From the NCBI RefSeq assembly GCF_030272615.1, contig NC_081406.1:217258997-217322996 (forward strand): 64,000 bases of DNA. Direction: 5' to 3'. Shown here piece by piece: positions 23,391 through 35,355 of this stretch. Numbering within the stretch: the stretch's first letter is position 1; each line of letters opens with the position of its first letter. The notes under the pieces were generated by a model that had not been told where the DNA came from, made no database searches, and saw only the letters and a list, made by a program, of their open reading frames with translations. Both the position numbers and the translations under genes were made by a program. Source of the stretch: Cryptomeria japonica (taxonomy: Eukaryota > Streptophyta > Pinopsida > Cupressales > Cupressaceae).

Positions 23391-24656
23391 TGATGAGCCA
23401 AAAGAATGGCTCTATTTTATCTATGTTTATGTGTCATTACTGGTACATTAGGAGTCTAGACATGTCTTTTGAGTTCATAACCTTTTCTAAGTGATAAGAT
23501 TTTATATGTTTTGATGGTATGGTCATATGACATGAACTTGTTTGATATATGTTGCTTTTTAATGCAATATAAGGTAATTATGCTATGAGGAATATCCATG
23601 GTAATGCTACATGTAGATTTTGAATGTTACTCTAATAGGAGTAAATAGGCCTATATTTGTGCATGTTAATAATTTTATGCAGGACTAAAGAAGGATGTTG
23701 AACCAATCTAAGGTGTTCAACAATAAATATCATGGAGTTGCTAGCTAGTAAAAAAGATAGCAGGAGTTGTCATTGAAGGAGTCAAATAGCGGTTGAAAAT
23801 GGTTCATTATGACTTATCTAAGGACACATGATTTCCTTTCCTGAAGGAGTAAATTTAGGACCAAGGTTATGCTAGATTCTCTCTATTGTTCCAACAGATT
23901 TTGATTGATTCTCAACACTTGTACCTTCACCTTCTTTTTATCCTTGTTCAATAAAAGCATCATCCTTGAACTTTGGGAGTGGTATGCTAGTTAGTTAGTA
24001 ATTTCATGCTTTAAATAATCTCCCACCTTCTCTTGTACAGTGGTTGAGAAGAGTATAGTTTCAGCAGTTGTAATACAATTCTAAGTTTTAAAAACTCTTC
24101 CAGCAACATGTTGTTATGTTATCAAGTACTTTTGGATTAATAAAGATGATGATACTTTAAGTTCCAGATATTTGATTCAGTCTTTTGGATTCTTACTAAG
24201 GGGGCCCACTTAGTGAGTATTCCTTTGATTTGTTTTATCAGTTATTTTTCATTCCATACTTAGCATTATCTTGATCATGGACTGTTCCTACACCCACTAG
24301 AATACTTACTGTGATTGTTCCTACAGCCACTGCAAACTGAGTAGAACCCCATTTGTTGATCATGGATAAAGTCTTCTCTTTCCTAGTTGTTTCTTAGAAG
24401 TTAGTTAGTTTTCCTTTCAAGCATTTTAGTTACTTTCTTTCAACATTTTCCTTTGGCAACATTTTATTTCCAGCAATAAGAAGGGTGATTATTTTGGTAC
24501 TTCTAGTGCATATACTTTGCAGACCCATTTCATGTATACACCCTAGGTTGATAACTAAAAAAATATTCATGATGAAAGATAATTACTTAGTTGGATGTAC
24601 AATCCCTAAGGTATGACTTCAAGGTCTAATTTTTGAACCATTAAGAAGGTCAGTCA
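23391..24656 (+). repeat. 3' LTR of gypsy-1
   Basis: Starts TGATGAGCCA, ends GGTCAGTCA, followed by the CTTCC duplication at 24657-24661. Collinear with 11562-12830, with many point differences and small indels, so the insertion is not recent. Confidence 0.9.
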
Positions 24657-24661
24657 CTTCC

Positions 24662-26764
24662 CCTAAAGAAGAATTCCCCATCAAGATAATATCATGAACA
24701 AACTATTGATGAAAGAAAACCAAAGTGGTAGAAGAAGGATTAAGGCCCTTAAAACTACCATCATTGACCCATTTCTGCAAGTATCTCCCAAAACAGTCCG
24801 CCATGAAAATAAAGAGGATTGGAGAAATAGGATCACCCTATCTAATTTCCCTTGAATATTTAAAGAAATGCAAGAGGGATCCATTAATGATAACCGAAGA
24901 GGAAGAGGAGGAGATAAGTTTCCAAATAAGCTGAAGGACGCTCTCAAAAAAACCAAAAGCCTTTAGAACATTGATTAGGAACTTCCAATCAATGCCATCA
25001 TGGGTTTGGACAAATCAAGCTTAAGCAAAAAACCTTTCTTTTTAGAAACCTCCAAAGAATGGATATTCTCATGCACCGTAATAATATAATCAGGATCTTC
25101 CTTCCAGGAACAAACCCACTCTACTGGGGGGAAATTAAAAGTAGGAGGACAACCAACAATCTCTAAATTAGGACTTTGAAGATGATCTTGTAGAGATAAT
25201 TGCAAAGACTGATATGCCTAAAAGCATCCAAAACATCCGCTCTAGAGACTTTGGGAATGAACAATAAAGGTTGAATTGATTTCCTTAAGCATGTTCCTCT
25301 ATCCAAAGAAATCATTGACTCCATTTGCAACATCCTCAGCTACAATATCCCAAAAGGCTTGGAAGAAGAACATAATAAAACCATCTAAGCCAAGAGCTTT
25401 CTTACCTTCAAATGAGAACACAACTTTCTTGACTTCATTAGAGGAAGGAATCTCCAATAGGATCTTATTCTGATCAGCATTCAAAATTTTGGGAATGACT
25501 TCAAAGAAACTACGTTGGGCATTCTCATCCAGACCACTATCAGAAGAAAGGAGATTGCTCAAAAAATTGTCAGCTTCCCTTCTAATATCATCCTCCTTGT
25601 CAACCTTGGACCCATATTTAATGACATGTGAAATCTATTAGTTATCTTGTGTTTGAGCACTGTCATATGGAAGAAATGAGTATTCCTCTCTCCTGAGGAA
25701 AGCCATAAAGATCTAGACGTTTGCATCTAGAATTCTTCCTCTTTTGAGATAATATCTTGTTATCTTATAAGGATCTCATTCTCCCTAACCAAGTAGTCAT
25801 TGACATATCCCTCATTTTGAATTTTATCTTGAATATCTTTTAACACTAATTAAGTAGTCGGTTTAATAGAGAAGATATGCCCAAACACATCCATATTCCA
25901 TCTTCTAACTTTATATTTGACTTCCCTTAACTTTTTAGCTACCTTAAACATGCTTGATCCATTGATATCAATACTCCACCATTCCTTATTAGTATCTTTC
26001 AAAAGCGGGTAGGATAGCCACATCTTTTCTAATCTTAAAGGGAAATTACTTTTTCCTTCTCTAGGGTCCATCATAAAACTTATGGATAAGTGATTAGATC
26101 CAACTCTAGAGAGAGAATTCAAAGAACATAAATATTGAACTAACCATTCATTTGATATCAGAAAGTGGTTTAGGTGAACCTGAATCAAATCATTACCAAC
26201 CCTTTTGTTAGTCCGCGTGAAAGAAGCTCCCCTTATATCAACATCATGCAAACCTTGGTTGCTTATGAATTCCACCAGATCCAACTTAATGTCCAAATAA
26301 ATCTGAGATCCACCAAATTTTCCCACTTCAAGAAGAGGAGTGTTGAAATCCCCCATTATAATCCAATAGTCTTCAGGGAAGAGATTTCAAAAAGCTACTA
26401 GCTTATTCCAAAAAAAAATTCTAGCATTTTTGTTATTAGGGGCATAAATATTTGATGAGATTCAAGAGAAATTGTCTCTGATATGAGTGAATATGGACAC
26501 CACATGATTAGAATTATCCCAAATAATGTTTCCTTGAACAAATCTAAAATTTCAAAAAGAAGCAATACCACCCGAAGCACCTTCAAAACTATCACCAAAG
26601 ATCCCATAAAGCTTAAAGGGTTTATTTTTTTCAACTCTATTCTTAGGCATTTTATTTTCCTACACAAGGACAATATCAGGTTTGTGGTCCCTAACAAAAT
26701 TGCACAAAATATCTTCTTTATGAGAGTTATTGAGCCCTCACATATTCCAAGAGATGATCTTCAT
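24662..26764 (-). pseudogene. LINE-A ORF2, N-terminal half: endonuclease and RT
   Basis: The ORF2 ATG is the complement of 26762-26764 and overlaps the ORF1 stop in ATGA. An APE-type endonuclease follows: I-I-S-W-N, then a stop in the catalytic Q-E position (stop-E-N), M-G-D-F-N (about 26340-26356) and S-N-H-L-S at the usual S-D-H site. The RT fingers and palm span about 25560-24680, with blocks such as A-L-G-L-D-G-F, V-P-G-R and the catalytic box reading F-V-H-D, where the family has F-A-D-D (about 24690). The gypsy-1 insertion follows within about 40 bp. ORF2 is continued at 11556. Multiple stops and frameshifts. Confidence 0.88.
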
Positions 26765-28560
26765 TTCATACCATGGGAGCAAATTTCCATTATGGTTCTT
26801 TGGGTCCCATTAGCAATGTTTTGAAGGCGTTCTTGGTCCCTATACCATTTGGTTAGTTTCTTCCCCATTGCACTCTTATTGGCTCCACAATCCACCTTAT
26901 CTTTGTTTCTTGTGTACACCCCATAAGCCATATTTGATTTCTTATTCTTTCTCTTTTCCACGGTAGTGAAAGGCTTCTCTTCCTCAATATAAAAATCTTC
27001 CAAGCTCTGATTTTCTTTACCAAAATCCAATCCTCTCACTTTAATATTCTTATGAGATAAATTTCTTTCTAGGATCACTTTCTCCATATTCTGCTTTATA
27101 AGTGTCAGTGCTATAGGATACTATCTCCTAGAATCTTTGCTTCTAGAAGCTGGGAAGATAACATTCTCCTAAGGATAAGTTGATTTAACAATTTCAAGAG
27201 TCATGGACCAGTTAATATTGAACCCCAAGAGGCTAGATGCCTCATTAGATCAATCTCCATCTCCATTTTTGTTGCTTAGTTCAATGAAAATTCTAATATT
27301 AGGGGCATAAGCCTCATTATCCTATTTCTTTCTCATTTAGGATTGATCTTCCAAGATAGAATCGACAAGAGCATGAGGGATGGTGTCCTCATCTTCAAGG
27401 ACTGGAAAGTTTTGGCCCCCATACATAGATCCTTCCATCTCCGAAACCCAAGAGGGAAGGGGGCCTATCTCCATATCATGAATCCTTTCCTGGCCCTGAA
27501 CCTAGAAATCTTTCTCAATTTTGAGCCCCCTGGGATTATTAGCCTTCCAAATCTTGTGCTTACTAGGGGCCATCTTAGGCTCAGGGTTTTTGGCACTAAG
27601 AGAGAATTTCTTAGACCAATGACTTCACATTTTATATCTAAAGCACACAAAGGGCAGAGATTCAAACTCTATAGGTTGAACACATTTTTTGAGTTTGGAA
27701 TCAATGTTAATGGAGGAAGGGAGGTCAAATGACTGGACCACCCCTACACAAATTCTAGCATACACTAATCTCTTCCAGGTTGTAGTCATATGGTCAATAG
27801 ATAGAAGTTCCCTAAAGGAACTAGCTATCCCATGGAAAATGTCTTCATTCCAGTATTCCACTGGCAGACCTGGAAGTCTGACCCAAATGGGGACAACTTC
27901 AAATATAGAATCTGATAGGTCCAGATTGGGTGACCATTTCATAAGAGCCAAGGATGACTTACCAATCACCCAAGGTCATCCAGCTAAGACTGCAGAGACA
28001 TCTTCATCACATGAGAAGGAAAAAGAAAAAACACCTTTTGACATAGCAGCAATATCAACTTGGCCCTTCAACTTCCATTTCCTTTTAGCAAAATCTTAAA
28101 TCATCTCAATATCAGGTCTTGGACTCATAAGTGTGCCCACCAAGGATATGACCATGAGAAAAATATTGAGGTGAATGATAGGATCTGGGATAGAGATAGC
28201 AAACCTTCTTGCAATGGGATCCCACTTATTACTGACCAAAGGCAGAGACGACTTCGCCAAAGGTTTCACCTCAAAAAGAGAAGACCACTTCTTAGGTTTC
28301 TTCTTCAATTTTTTGTCTTTCCCATTATCCTCCAAAGATCCCTCAATATTATTTTGGTTCTTCTTGTTAGAATCAATATACTTGGGATCCAGCACAAGAA
28401 AAACCTAGGCACTAGTTCGACCCTCTGCTCCATCCCTAAGAAAAAGGTCAAATCTGCAAGGTACAAAAGAGCCCCCACTTGGGTCCCCACGAAATTTTTT
28501 AAACATGCATCTAATCTCTGTGTCCCCATCCTCTATATCAGCATCATTTTATCTGTCATT
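26761..28560 (-). pseudogene. LINE-A ORF1, RNA-binding DUF4283-type protein
   Basis: ORF1 proteins of plant L1 elements bind element RNA. The N-terminal part (about 28550-28290) carries a lysine-rich stretch (K-L-K-K-K-P-K-K-W) and the family-like S-L-F. The DUF4283-like core (about 28090-27640) reads F-A-K-R-K-W, G-V-F-S-F-S-F, W-P-W-V-I-G-K-S-S-L-A-L, W-V-R-L-P-G-L-P-V-E-Y-W and Y-A-R-I-C-V. A zinc-knuckle start is suggested by L-P-F-V-C-F-R-Y, with Cys partly lost. The C-terminal part (27087-26761) is charged and ends exactly at the ORF2 start, sharing ATGA. Stops and frameshifts throughout. Confidence 0.8.
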
Positions 28561-28606
28561 CAATCTGCCAAACTCCTGATCCACTCCAGTCTTCACTCCC
28601 GATCAA

Positions 28607-28906
28607 TGAACATTGAGAGAGGGGGGCTAAATCAGTGTTCTATAATTAACAAATTTCTTAGCCTAATTCTTAAACCACTAGATGCAAATGAATAAAAGAA
28701 AAGTACAAAAACTAAAAGAAAACAAGCACAAAACCATAGCACCACAATCTTTACATGGAAAACCATAAAGGGAAAAACCACAATGGGATTGGAACCCACA
28801 ATATTATAATACTGTGATCAGGAGTAAAATAATATTACAAGAGGGGAATACACATGCATTCAGACACACTGCCCGAACACCTCCTGGTCTCCCGCTCCCT
28901 GCTCAT
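28607..28906 (-). repeat. Copia-2 3' LTR, outer segment
   Basis: Corresponds to about 45495-45740 of the 5' LTR, with shared GAGAGGGGGG-like, ACACATGCATT and GACACACTGCC blocks, but more diverged than the other segments. The first 20-30 bases do not align well, so the edge at 28607 (TGAACA) is approximate. Confidence 0.6.
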
Positions 28907-29748
28907 TTTTGAATTTACTAGATGTATTATATGATTATTGTTACAATTGTATTAATATTATGATATTATACTTTTATTATTATATTATTATAATTCCCAA
29001 AATGATAGGGTCAATCTTGAAACATTTCTTTTTGTCTTTTTTTATCATTATCTCTTTATTTTTCAGTTTGCCCTATGGTTTAAATTTGCCAACATCCTAG
29101 CCTAGGTTTACCTTCTAGTTAATTTAAAGATAACACATTATTATAAAAAATAAAAATAAATGCAAATGAACTTTGTCTATATCCAACAATGGAAAGTTTC
29201 CTATCAATAGCATCATTTTAATATGTTAAGATTTACATCTTGTCAATTATTATCCAATTTTTGTGTTTTCCTTTTATGGATGTGTTCTCATTGTAGAATT
29301 ATATTAGATCTTTTGATATGATAATATTGGTATTATATTAATAAAAATATTATTATATTATATTTCTATTATTATTAAATAATTTTATTATATATTATAT
29401 TTTTATATTTATATTATTATTATGTTATTTTTTATTTTAATATTCATATTTAACTCTTTACAAAAGAAAAGAAAACTATTAAGACTAAATTATTATTATA
29501 TTTATTATTTTATATTCGAATCCTAACCCTTATTTTGTAAAAAAAATATATAATGGTTTTCTTTATATCTATTTTGATCCTTCCATTATAATAGGCCTTA
29601 TATTGTAATAAAAATAAATCTTTTTATAAGTATTTAACTATAACAATACTTTGTGTTTGGATGTGTAGTGTTGGTGTTAAAAGTTTACCAGACATAGGTT
29701 TAAAAAAAAATTAAAAAATTTGTAGCAATACTTTAAATACAACCCTCA
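28907..29748. other. AT-rich block interrupting the copia-2 3' LTR
   Basis: About 840 bp of very AT-rich DNA (runs of ATTATTATA) with no counterpart in the 5' LTR, where the flanking pieces are only about 20 bp apart. No terminal repeats, target duplication or gene seen. The nature of the insertion is unknown. Confidence 0.6.
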
Positions 29749-30470
29749 GGGAAGTCTAACTGACTTACAATAAGATTCAGACTACAACACGCAAGAAGTG
29801 AACTCAAATAATAGCATCTCCAAATGTCTAATTACAGTTTTGGTTAAGCACAGATGTTTGCCCTGCAACACCAATCTCACCTTAAACTCAACACAGAAGG
29901 ATAAATCACTTGTTCACACACAAACCTCTCTCTAATAATGCAGACACAACATCGACACATAAATTACATGACTATATCACCGATATATATAATTCATCAA
30001 CCTTGACAACAAGGTCGACTAAACCCTCAACCCTCAATTACAAAATTACATCACACGACACAAAGATAGACCACCAGACCAATATAATGATTTACATAGC
30101 ATAACATGGTCCTAAAATGAATTCCCAAATGCACAACTCCACCTAAAATCATGCCAAGATCAACCGCAACACGCTACACCACCAAAAATACCGCATAACA
30201 TGAAAATCAATACCGGTTGATGAAAACCCCTCAAAAATTGCACAACGATCAATGTAGATCACCAAAACAAATAAGACATGACTAGGAAGCACCAGAAAGC
30301 ACGTTAGAATAATCTACAATAGCTGCACCAACACCAATTTTCAAATCTTCATCTGTTAATGTCTAGAAGCACAAGAACACAACTAATCAACAACTGTCAT
30401 GAAGAAAGATAACTTGCGGAGCACGAAATCATGAACCATCTGAAATGAAAATACAAAAGACCATACCAAA
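29749..30470 (-). repeat. Copia-2 3' LTR, middle segment
   Basis: Aligns almost base for base with about 45760-46490 of the 5' LTR, starting ACAACCCTCAGGGAAGTCT, up to the gypsy-2 insertion point. Confidence 0.88.
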
Positions 30471-31607
30471 TGTCGCGCCTATGAAGTGTGATACCTACAG
30501 CTGCAACACAACCACTCAATAGATCATTGCAAGTATGGTTAGCAAACTAAAAGAAAATGAAAGATGAACCATGACAAAGTGACCTATCGCCTCCTAAGAG
30601 ATACGAGTGTGGATTTTCTCTCAAATATGAATAAGCAATCCCAATGACCTGACTACACCTAGACAGAGGATTTGAAATGATGATATGCAAGCTAGATGAG
30701 AATGATTATGCTAGATTGATCCAAGAGGCTAATTAAGCTAATGATATGCATGATTAAGCTATGAAGATGATGCAATTAAGCTAGAAAAGAGATTGATTAA
30801 GCTTCATGATTCAACAATTATTCTAGAAAATGATCAAATTAAGCTAAATCTAAGATGCAATTTCCTATAACAACAATGCTCAAATGATATGCCTATAATA
30901 ATAATGCCTAAATTGATAATGAGATGGGATCCTTTGTGCTACAAAATGGGGGATATTTATAGGATTTCCAAGGCTAGGGGTGAGGTGGCAGGAATCAATG
31001 GTCAAGATTGAGTCTGAAGATATCAAGGGTGAATTTGGAGGAAGGGACACTTGTCATCTCTGTGGTGACAAGTCTCAAGGAGCCTTTCTCATAAGAGGGA
31101 AAGTGTCCAAGAGAGGAGGCATGTGGCCAAAGTGCCATGTGTCTCAAGGGAAGAATATCCATGCCATAGGAGGTTAGAATAAGGAGGTTAGGATGTGAAA
31201 GATAGGATAGGGTTAGGCAAACCCAAGTTTAAGTGGAATGGGTTAGGTTAGAGGGATGGTTAGGCTAGGTGGTTAGAAGTTAGGAGGCATGTGGGTAATT
31301 TGAATTTAAAAATTCAAATAATAAGAAAAGACTAATTAATTTTCAACAACTCATAAATTGATTTGTTTTAATTAATTAGGGGATTAGAAGAATTGATTGA
31401 ATGCGGGAGGACAAATTAATTTGGATTAACTAATCAAAGGGGACCATTGAAATGAACCTATTAAATAAATCCTTAGATTTATTAATAAGTAGATTAAAGG
31501 GAGAATTTAATCAAATTTCTAATGAATTCAATTAAATTGGGAAGGTGAATTAATTGAATAATTTCTTATTTAATTAACTATCTTCAGACCATTTTTAGGT
31601 GTATACA
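30471..31607 (-). repeat. Gypsy-2 3' LTR
   Basis: 1137 bp, ending TATACA on the plus-strand right edge and beginning TGTC on the left. Collinear with 40568-41726. Includes a GGTTAG-rich stretch near 31225-31275 present in both LTRs. Confidence 0.9.
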
Positions 31608-31622
31608 TTTTGCCCCTCTTTG
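31608..31622 (-). other. Polypurine tract of gypsy-2
   Basis: On the minus strand CAAAGAGGGGCAAAA directly precedes the 3' LTR start TGTATACACC. Confidence 0.75.
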
Positions 31623-33287
31623 AAGCGAGGTGCGATGATGCGTTGATTCAAAGAATAAACTCATTTTGATGATGATATTGGTTTGATAGGATGCCCCAGA
31701 CATTGATTGATAAATTCTGGTATGATGATGCCCCCTCGGGAGATCAATTGAGATAATTGATTTTTGGAGTGTGTGATTTTTTGCAAAATTGATATCCCGA
31801 TTAGAAATGATTTGATTGTTGCAACTTTGGTTGATGAAAGTGTGGTTTCTAAAATCATAATGATGTGATTTCCAATGATTGATATAGCTTTATTGATTAT
31901 ATTGACAAGATCAAGATCTAATCTTGTTTCAGGAATGCTACCTCCTATATAAGACAAAGATGATCAAAGCATTTGGTTTCAGGAATGATATATCCTGTAT
32001 AAGACTTGATCAGAACATCTTGTTCTAGGAAAGACACATTCTGTATAAGACATGATAGAATAGATTTAGATGTGATCAATTGATAGAACTAATAAGGTTG
32101 ATTGGATAAAGAACTAACAGTTTGTTGATATCAAGTTGCAGGAAGATTTAGATATGTTGATGTTGGTTCTGTTGAGGGAGTAACATAAAATTTGTGTTGG
32201 GTCGACAATATCTGGAGAGAGATGAGTCATCAGTCTGACTGTGTATACACTTATGATGATACCTTGATGATTCCTGTGATAGATTTTAACCTTGGATAAA
32301 ATGAGCTTGTGGGATCCCATGCAAGAATGAAATGCAAGCTAAATGCAAATGAAATGCAAAGCTACAACCGGACTAGTCAGTGGGTTATTGTGTTTTGTCA
32401 TCATTGAGCTTTTTCTTTTAAAATGTGGGAAGTGAGTGCAAACATCAATGGTATAATTAAACCACGATGACCTGAGCACTACTTTCTTAGATTTTGATAT
32501 TGCAAGTTAGCATAAGCATCGAGGCATAATTGAACCAAGATGACTAGAGTGTTGCTTGCGTAAAACAGGCAATATTAATCATTCCAATATGCAAACCGGA
32601 AATTTCTTTGATGATACTCTGATGGTCATGTCCTAAGACAAATTTGCACATATTAATGATTAATTTACAGATAGAAGACAAGAAAAATATCACGTTCCTT
32701 CCTTGTTCCTCTAGTCATAGACATCCTAGAGTTACTTAGAAATCATGATAGCAAAAATAAAGATAGAAAAGTTGAACAAGCATGTTAAAATCATAATCCA
32801 AAAGATACCATCCATTGAAAAGTGTGTGATGTGTTTAGACTGACATGTGATAGTTTGATAGTTGACAATTTGATCTCATGTTCAATGTTGGATGTGTCTC
32901 AATTTTTGTGTGATAAGAGTTTCTTGACTATTGTTCTTCCTCTTTGATTAAGCTCAAAATGATCAATAATTTTGCCCCTAGCTAGGTTCAAGATTTTTCC
33001 CCCAACTTAGAAACAAAGTCATTATGATACACCCAATGATCCTAACCATGGCGAGAAGCCAACCGGGATGTCTGCATATGTACAAAGGCTTTATTATGGA
33101 TATGAATAGCACTGACAGAAAATGAATGCAACTGGAAGGATGTGTGAACTAATAGATGGAAGAGCTAGCTCATAGATAGCGCCTATGTGCCAGGTTTTCA
33201 CCATTTGTTTTTATTGCACTTTTTCTCATATTTGATTTTTCAAATTATTTTTCCCATTTTTCAGTGTTTTTGTATTTTATGATTATT
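31623..33287 (-). other. Gypsy-2 3' noncoding region with 48-bp repeats
   Basis: No gene recognised over 1.6 kb. Between about 31924 and 32064 a 47-49-bp unit (TTGGTTTCAGGAATGAT with TATAAGAC) occurs three times in tandem with differences. Such 3' spacers are common in Tat elements. Confidence 0.6.
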
Positions 33288-33455
33288 CACTATTTTTTGG
33301 ATTTTTCTGCTTTTTCACTATTTTTTGGATTTTTCTACTTTTTCACTGTTTTTGGATTTTTCTGCTTTTTCACCTTTTTTGGATTTTTTTGCTTTTTCAC
33401 TGTTTTTGGATTTTTCTGCTTTTTCACTGTTTTTAGATTTTCTGCTTTTTTAGAC
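33288..33455 (-). repeat. 27-28-bp tandem repeat after gypsy-2 integrase
   Basis: Six units beginning CACTGTTTTTGGATTTT on the plus strand. Read in the integrase frame on the minus strand, just after a TAA that follows F-Y-V, they encode repeats of nine residues of the type E-K-A-E-K-S-K-N-S. Without that stop the polyprotein would end in a lysine/glutamate/serine-rich tail. Confidence 0.75.
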
Positions 33456-34600
33456 ATAAAACTTCTTCAGATGCATGCTATTGATGGGTTCCTTGAGTTG
33501 ATCCTCGTCTTGTGTTGATAGGTGATATGCTCCTGACCCAAATACTATTGTGACCACAAACGAACCAAACCTGTTTGGTTCAAACTTCCCCTTCTTTTCT
33601 CGATCTGCCTGGCTGCATGGATTTTCCTTCAGTACTAGTTCTCCAACTTGAAATGTTCTCAGTTTGACCTTGTGATTATAACTGCGACACATTCTTTGCT
33701 GATATACCTTTAAATGATCAAAGGCATTTTGTCTTCACCCATGGATTAATTCTAACTCTCGCAATCTAGATACTCATTGTTCTTCATCTAGGATAAGATC
33801 TTTTAATGATACTCGTAGAGAATGTATCTCTACTTCTATTGGTGCTATTGCTTCTGATCCATAAACAAGAGAGAAAGGTGTGGCACCTGTTGGTGTGTGG
33901 ATACTAGTACGGTAGGCCCATAGAGAAGGGCTGAATTGAATATGCCAATCTCTTCCAGCATCATTTACGGTCTTTTTGAGGATTTTCAGAATGGTTTTGT
34001 TTGACGCCTCTGCTTGCCCATTCCCTTGTGGATAGTAGGGTGTTGAAAATCTGTGTTGGATCTTGAATTTCTCACATAGTTCTTGGACATCTTGATTCTT
34101 GAATGATCATCCATTATCAGTGATAATGGTCATGGGTATTCCATAGGGACAGATGATGTAGTTCAAGATAAATGCAACAATTTGTTTTCTTATGATATTG
34201 ATGAGAGGTATTGCCTCATTCCATTTTGTGAAATATTTTGTAGCTACAAGGATGGATTTGTGACCATTGGATGAAGAAGGATTTATCTTTCCTACTAGAT
34301 CAAGGCCCCATTCGTAGAAAGGCCAATATGTTTCCAAAGCATGAAGTTCTTGTGCTAGGGTATGAATCAAATTTCCATGGATCTAACATTGTTTGCATGT
34401 TTTAGCTATCTGAAAACAATCTCGCTCCATAGTTGGCCAATAATAGCCCAAGCATATGAGTTTTTCCAAAAGGGTAAGACCACTTGAATGAGTGCCACAA
34501 ATATCGTTATGGACTTCATGTAAGGCCTTCTCAGATTCTTCTTGTTTGAGACATCTTAAAATAGTACCGTCAAGACCTCATTTAAAAAGGGTATCCGCGA
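33456..34600 (-). pseudogene. Gypsy-2 integrase
   Basis: Core seen at 34370-34107 with W-G-L-D-L-V-G-K-I (first catalytic Asp) and I-I-T-D-N-G (second). After a frameshift near 34105 it continues with F-S-T-P-Y-Y-P-Q-G-N-G-Q-A-E, keeping the third catalytic residue Glu at about 34020. The C-terminal part at 33692-33460 reads H-K-V-K-L-R-T-F-Q-V-G-E-L-V-L, F-G-S-G-A-Y-H-L and H-L-K-K-F-Y-V. The zinc-binding N-terminus upstream is degraded. Frameshifts and stops make it non-functional, but all three catalytic positions are still readable. Confidence 0.85.
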
Positions 34601-34878
34601 TGAGAGTATAATGGGAGAATTGGTGAATAAAGTTTCTCTTTTGGTTCTTGGATAAGTCAGGAGGGAGGATATTATCTTTCAGGTATGTGTAAGTTTGGCC
34701 ATAGTAGGAGGAATCATGCCCAACAAGGTGACATATAGTTTGAGAATTAGGACAATTATGTGTAGGGTAAAACAACTCTTCCACCAGGAATTCGTAATGA
34801 TCTTGATTTTCCTATCTAAAGGAGAGAAGCAAGTTTTGCCATGGCATCTGTTGCTTTGTTGTCATTTCTTGGAATCTG

Positions 34879-35355
34879 CTAAAAAATTATTTCTATAAAG
34901 TATTTCTTGACATCATCAACCATATTCTTATAAGGCATTAACTTTTCTTCCTTTCTTTGATAAGCATCATTGATTTGATTGATGACGAGCTCAGAGTCTC
35001 CAAAGACTTGAATTTGTGTAATGTTCCATTCTAAAGATATTTTGATACCTGTAACCAAAGCTTCATATTCTATTGTATTGTTGGTGCATGGAAAACTTAA
35101 TTTGTATTCTTTTGGAATTGTATGACATTGTGGTGTGATGAATAGAATACCTACTCCTGATCCATTTTGTGTATATGAACCATCAAAGTATAATTGCCAT
35201 GATTTTGTAGTGATTGTTAGGATATCTGCATCAAGAAACTCAATCTGTAAAGGACGATCATCTTGAAGTGGTGCCTCTGATAGTTGGACTGCAATGAATT
35301 TCCCCTTTATAGCTTTTCTGTCAACATAGTCAATAAAAAACTCGCTTAGAATCAT
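34879..35355 (-). pseudogene. Gypsy-2 second (archaeal-type) RNase H
   Basis: An extra RNase H domain known from Tat-lineage gypsy elements, separate from the RNase H next to RT. It is open over 158 codons. Catalytic residues can be placed: Y-F-D-G-S-Y-T-Q-N-G (Asp), I-E-Y-E-A-L (Glu) and V-F-G-D-S-E-L-V (Asp). It lies between the RT-linked RNase H and integrase, the expected position. The domain appears intact even though neighbours are broken. Its assignment defines the lineage of this element. Confidence 0.88.

Larger units (their letters stand above)
11562..24656 (+). mobile_element. Gypsy-1, Ty3/gypsy element with extra third ORF
   Basis: A 13.1-kb element with 1.27-kb LTRs, a 5-bp CTTCC duplication, a primer site after the 5' LTR, gag, protease, reverse transcriptase, RNase H and integrase in gypsy order, a further ORF in the env position, and a polypurine tract AAGGGGAA before the 3' LTR. 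The third ORF and primer type resemble the Athila group; that placement is inference. It is inserted in LINE-A ORF2 in opposite orientation and is itself interrupted by a LINE fragment. Many stops show it is inactive. Confidence 0.9.
7411..28606 (-). mobile_element. LINE-A, L1-type, split by gypsy-1
   Basis: A minus-strand non-LTR retrotransposon in the order ORF1 (about 28550-26761), ORF2 (26764-24662 and 11556-9463), ORF3 (9355-7764) and 3' UTR ending GGGTCCCTTCAAAACC (about 7411-7430). Removing gypsy-1 with one copy of its CTTCC duplication rejoins ORF2 within the reverse transcriptase. Its 5' end is not defined, because copia-2 begins at 28607. All its frames carry stops, so it is dead. 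A third ORF after ORF2 is not standard for plant L1 elements. Confidence 0.8.

Noticed and set aside
27343-28695. Long plus-strand frames of 129-211 codons
   Set aside because: They are opposite-strand shadows of LINE-A ORF1, which carries the recognisable DUF4283-like motifs on the minus strand.
33264-33518. 84-codon plus-strand frame made of F-F-G-F-F-C-F repeats
   Set aside because: Reads the 27-bp repeat on the wrong strand; the integrase-frame reading on the minus strand is the meaningful one.
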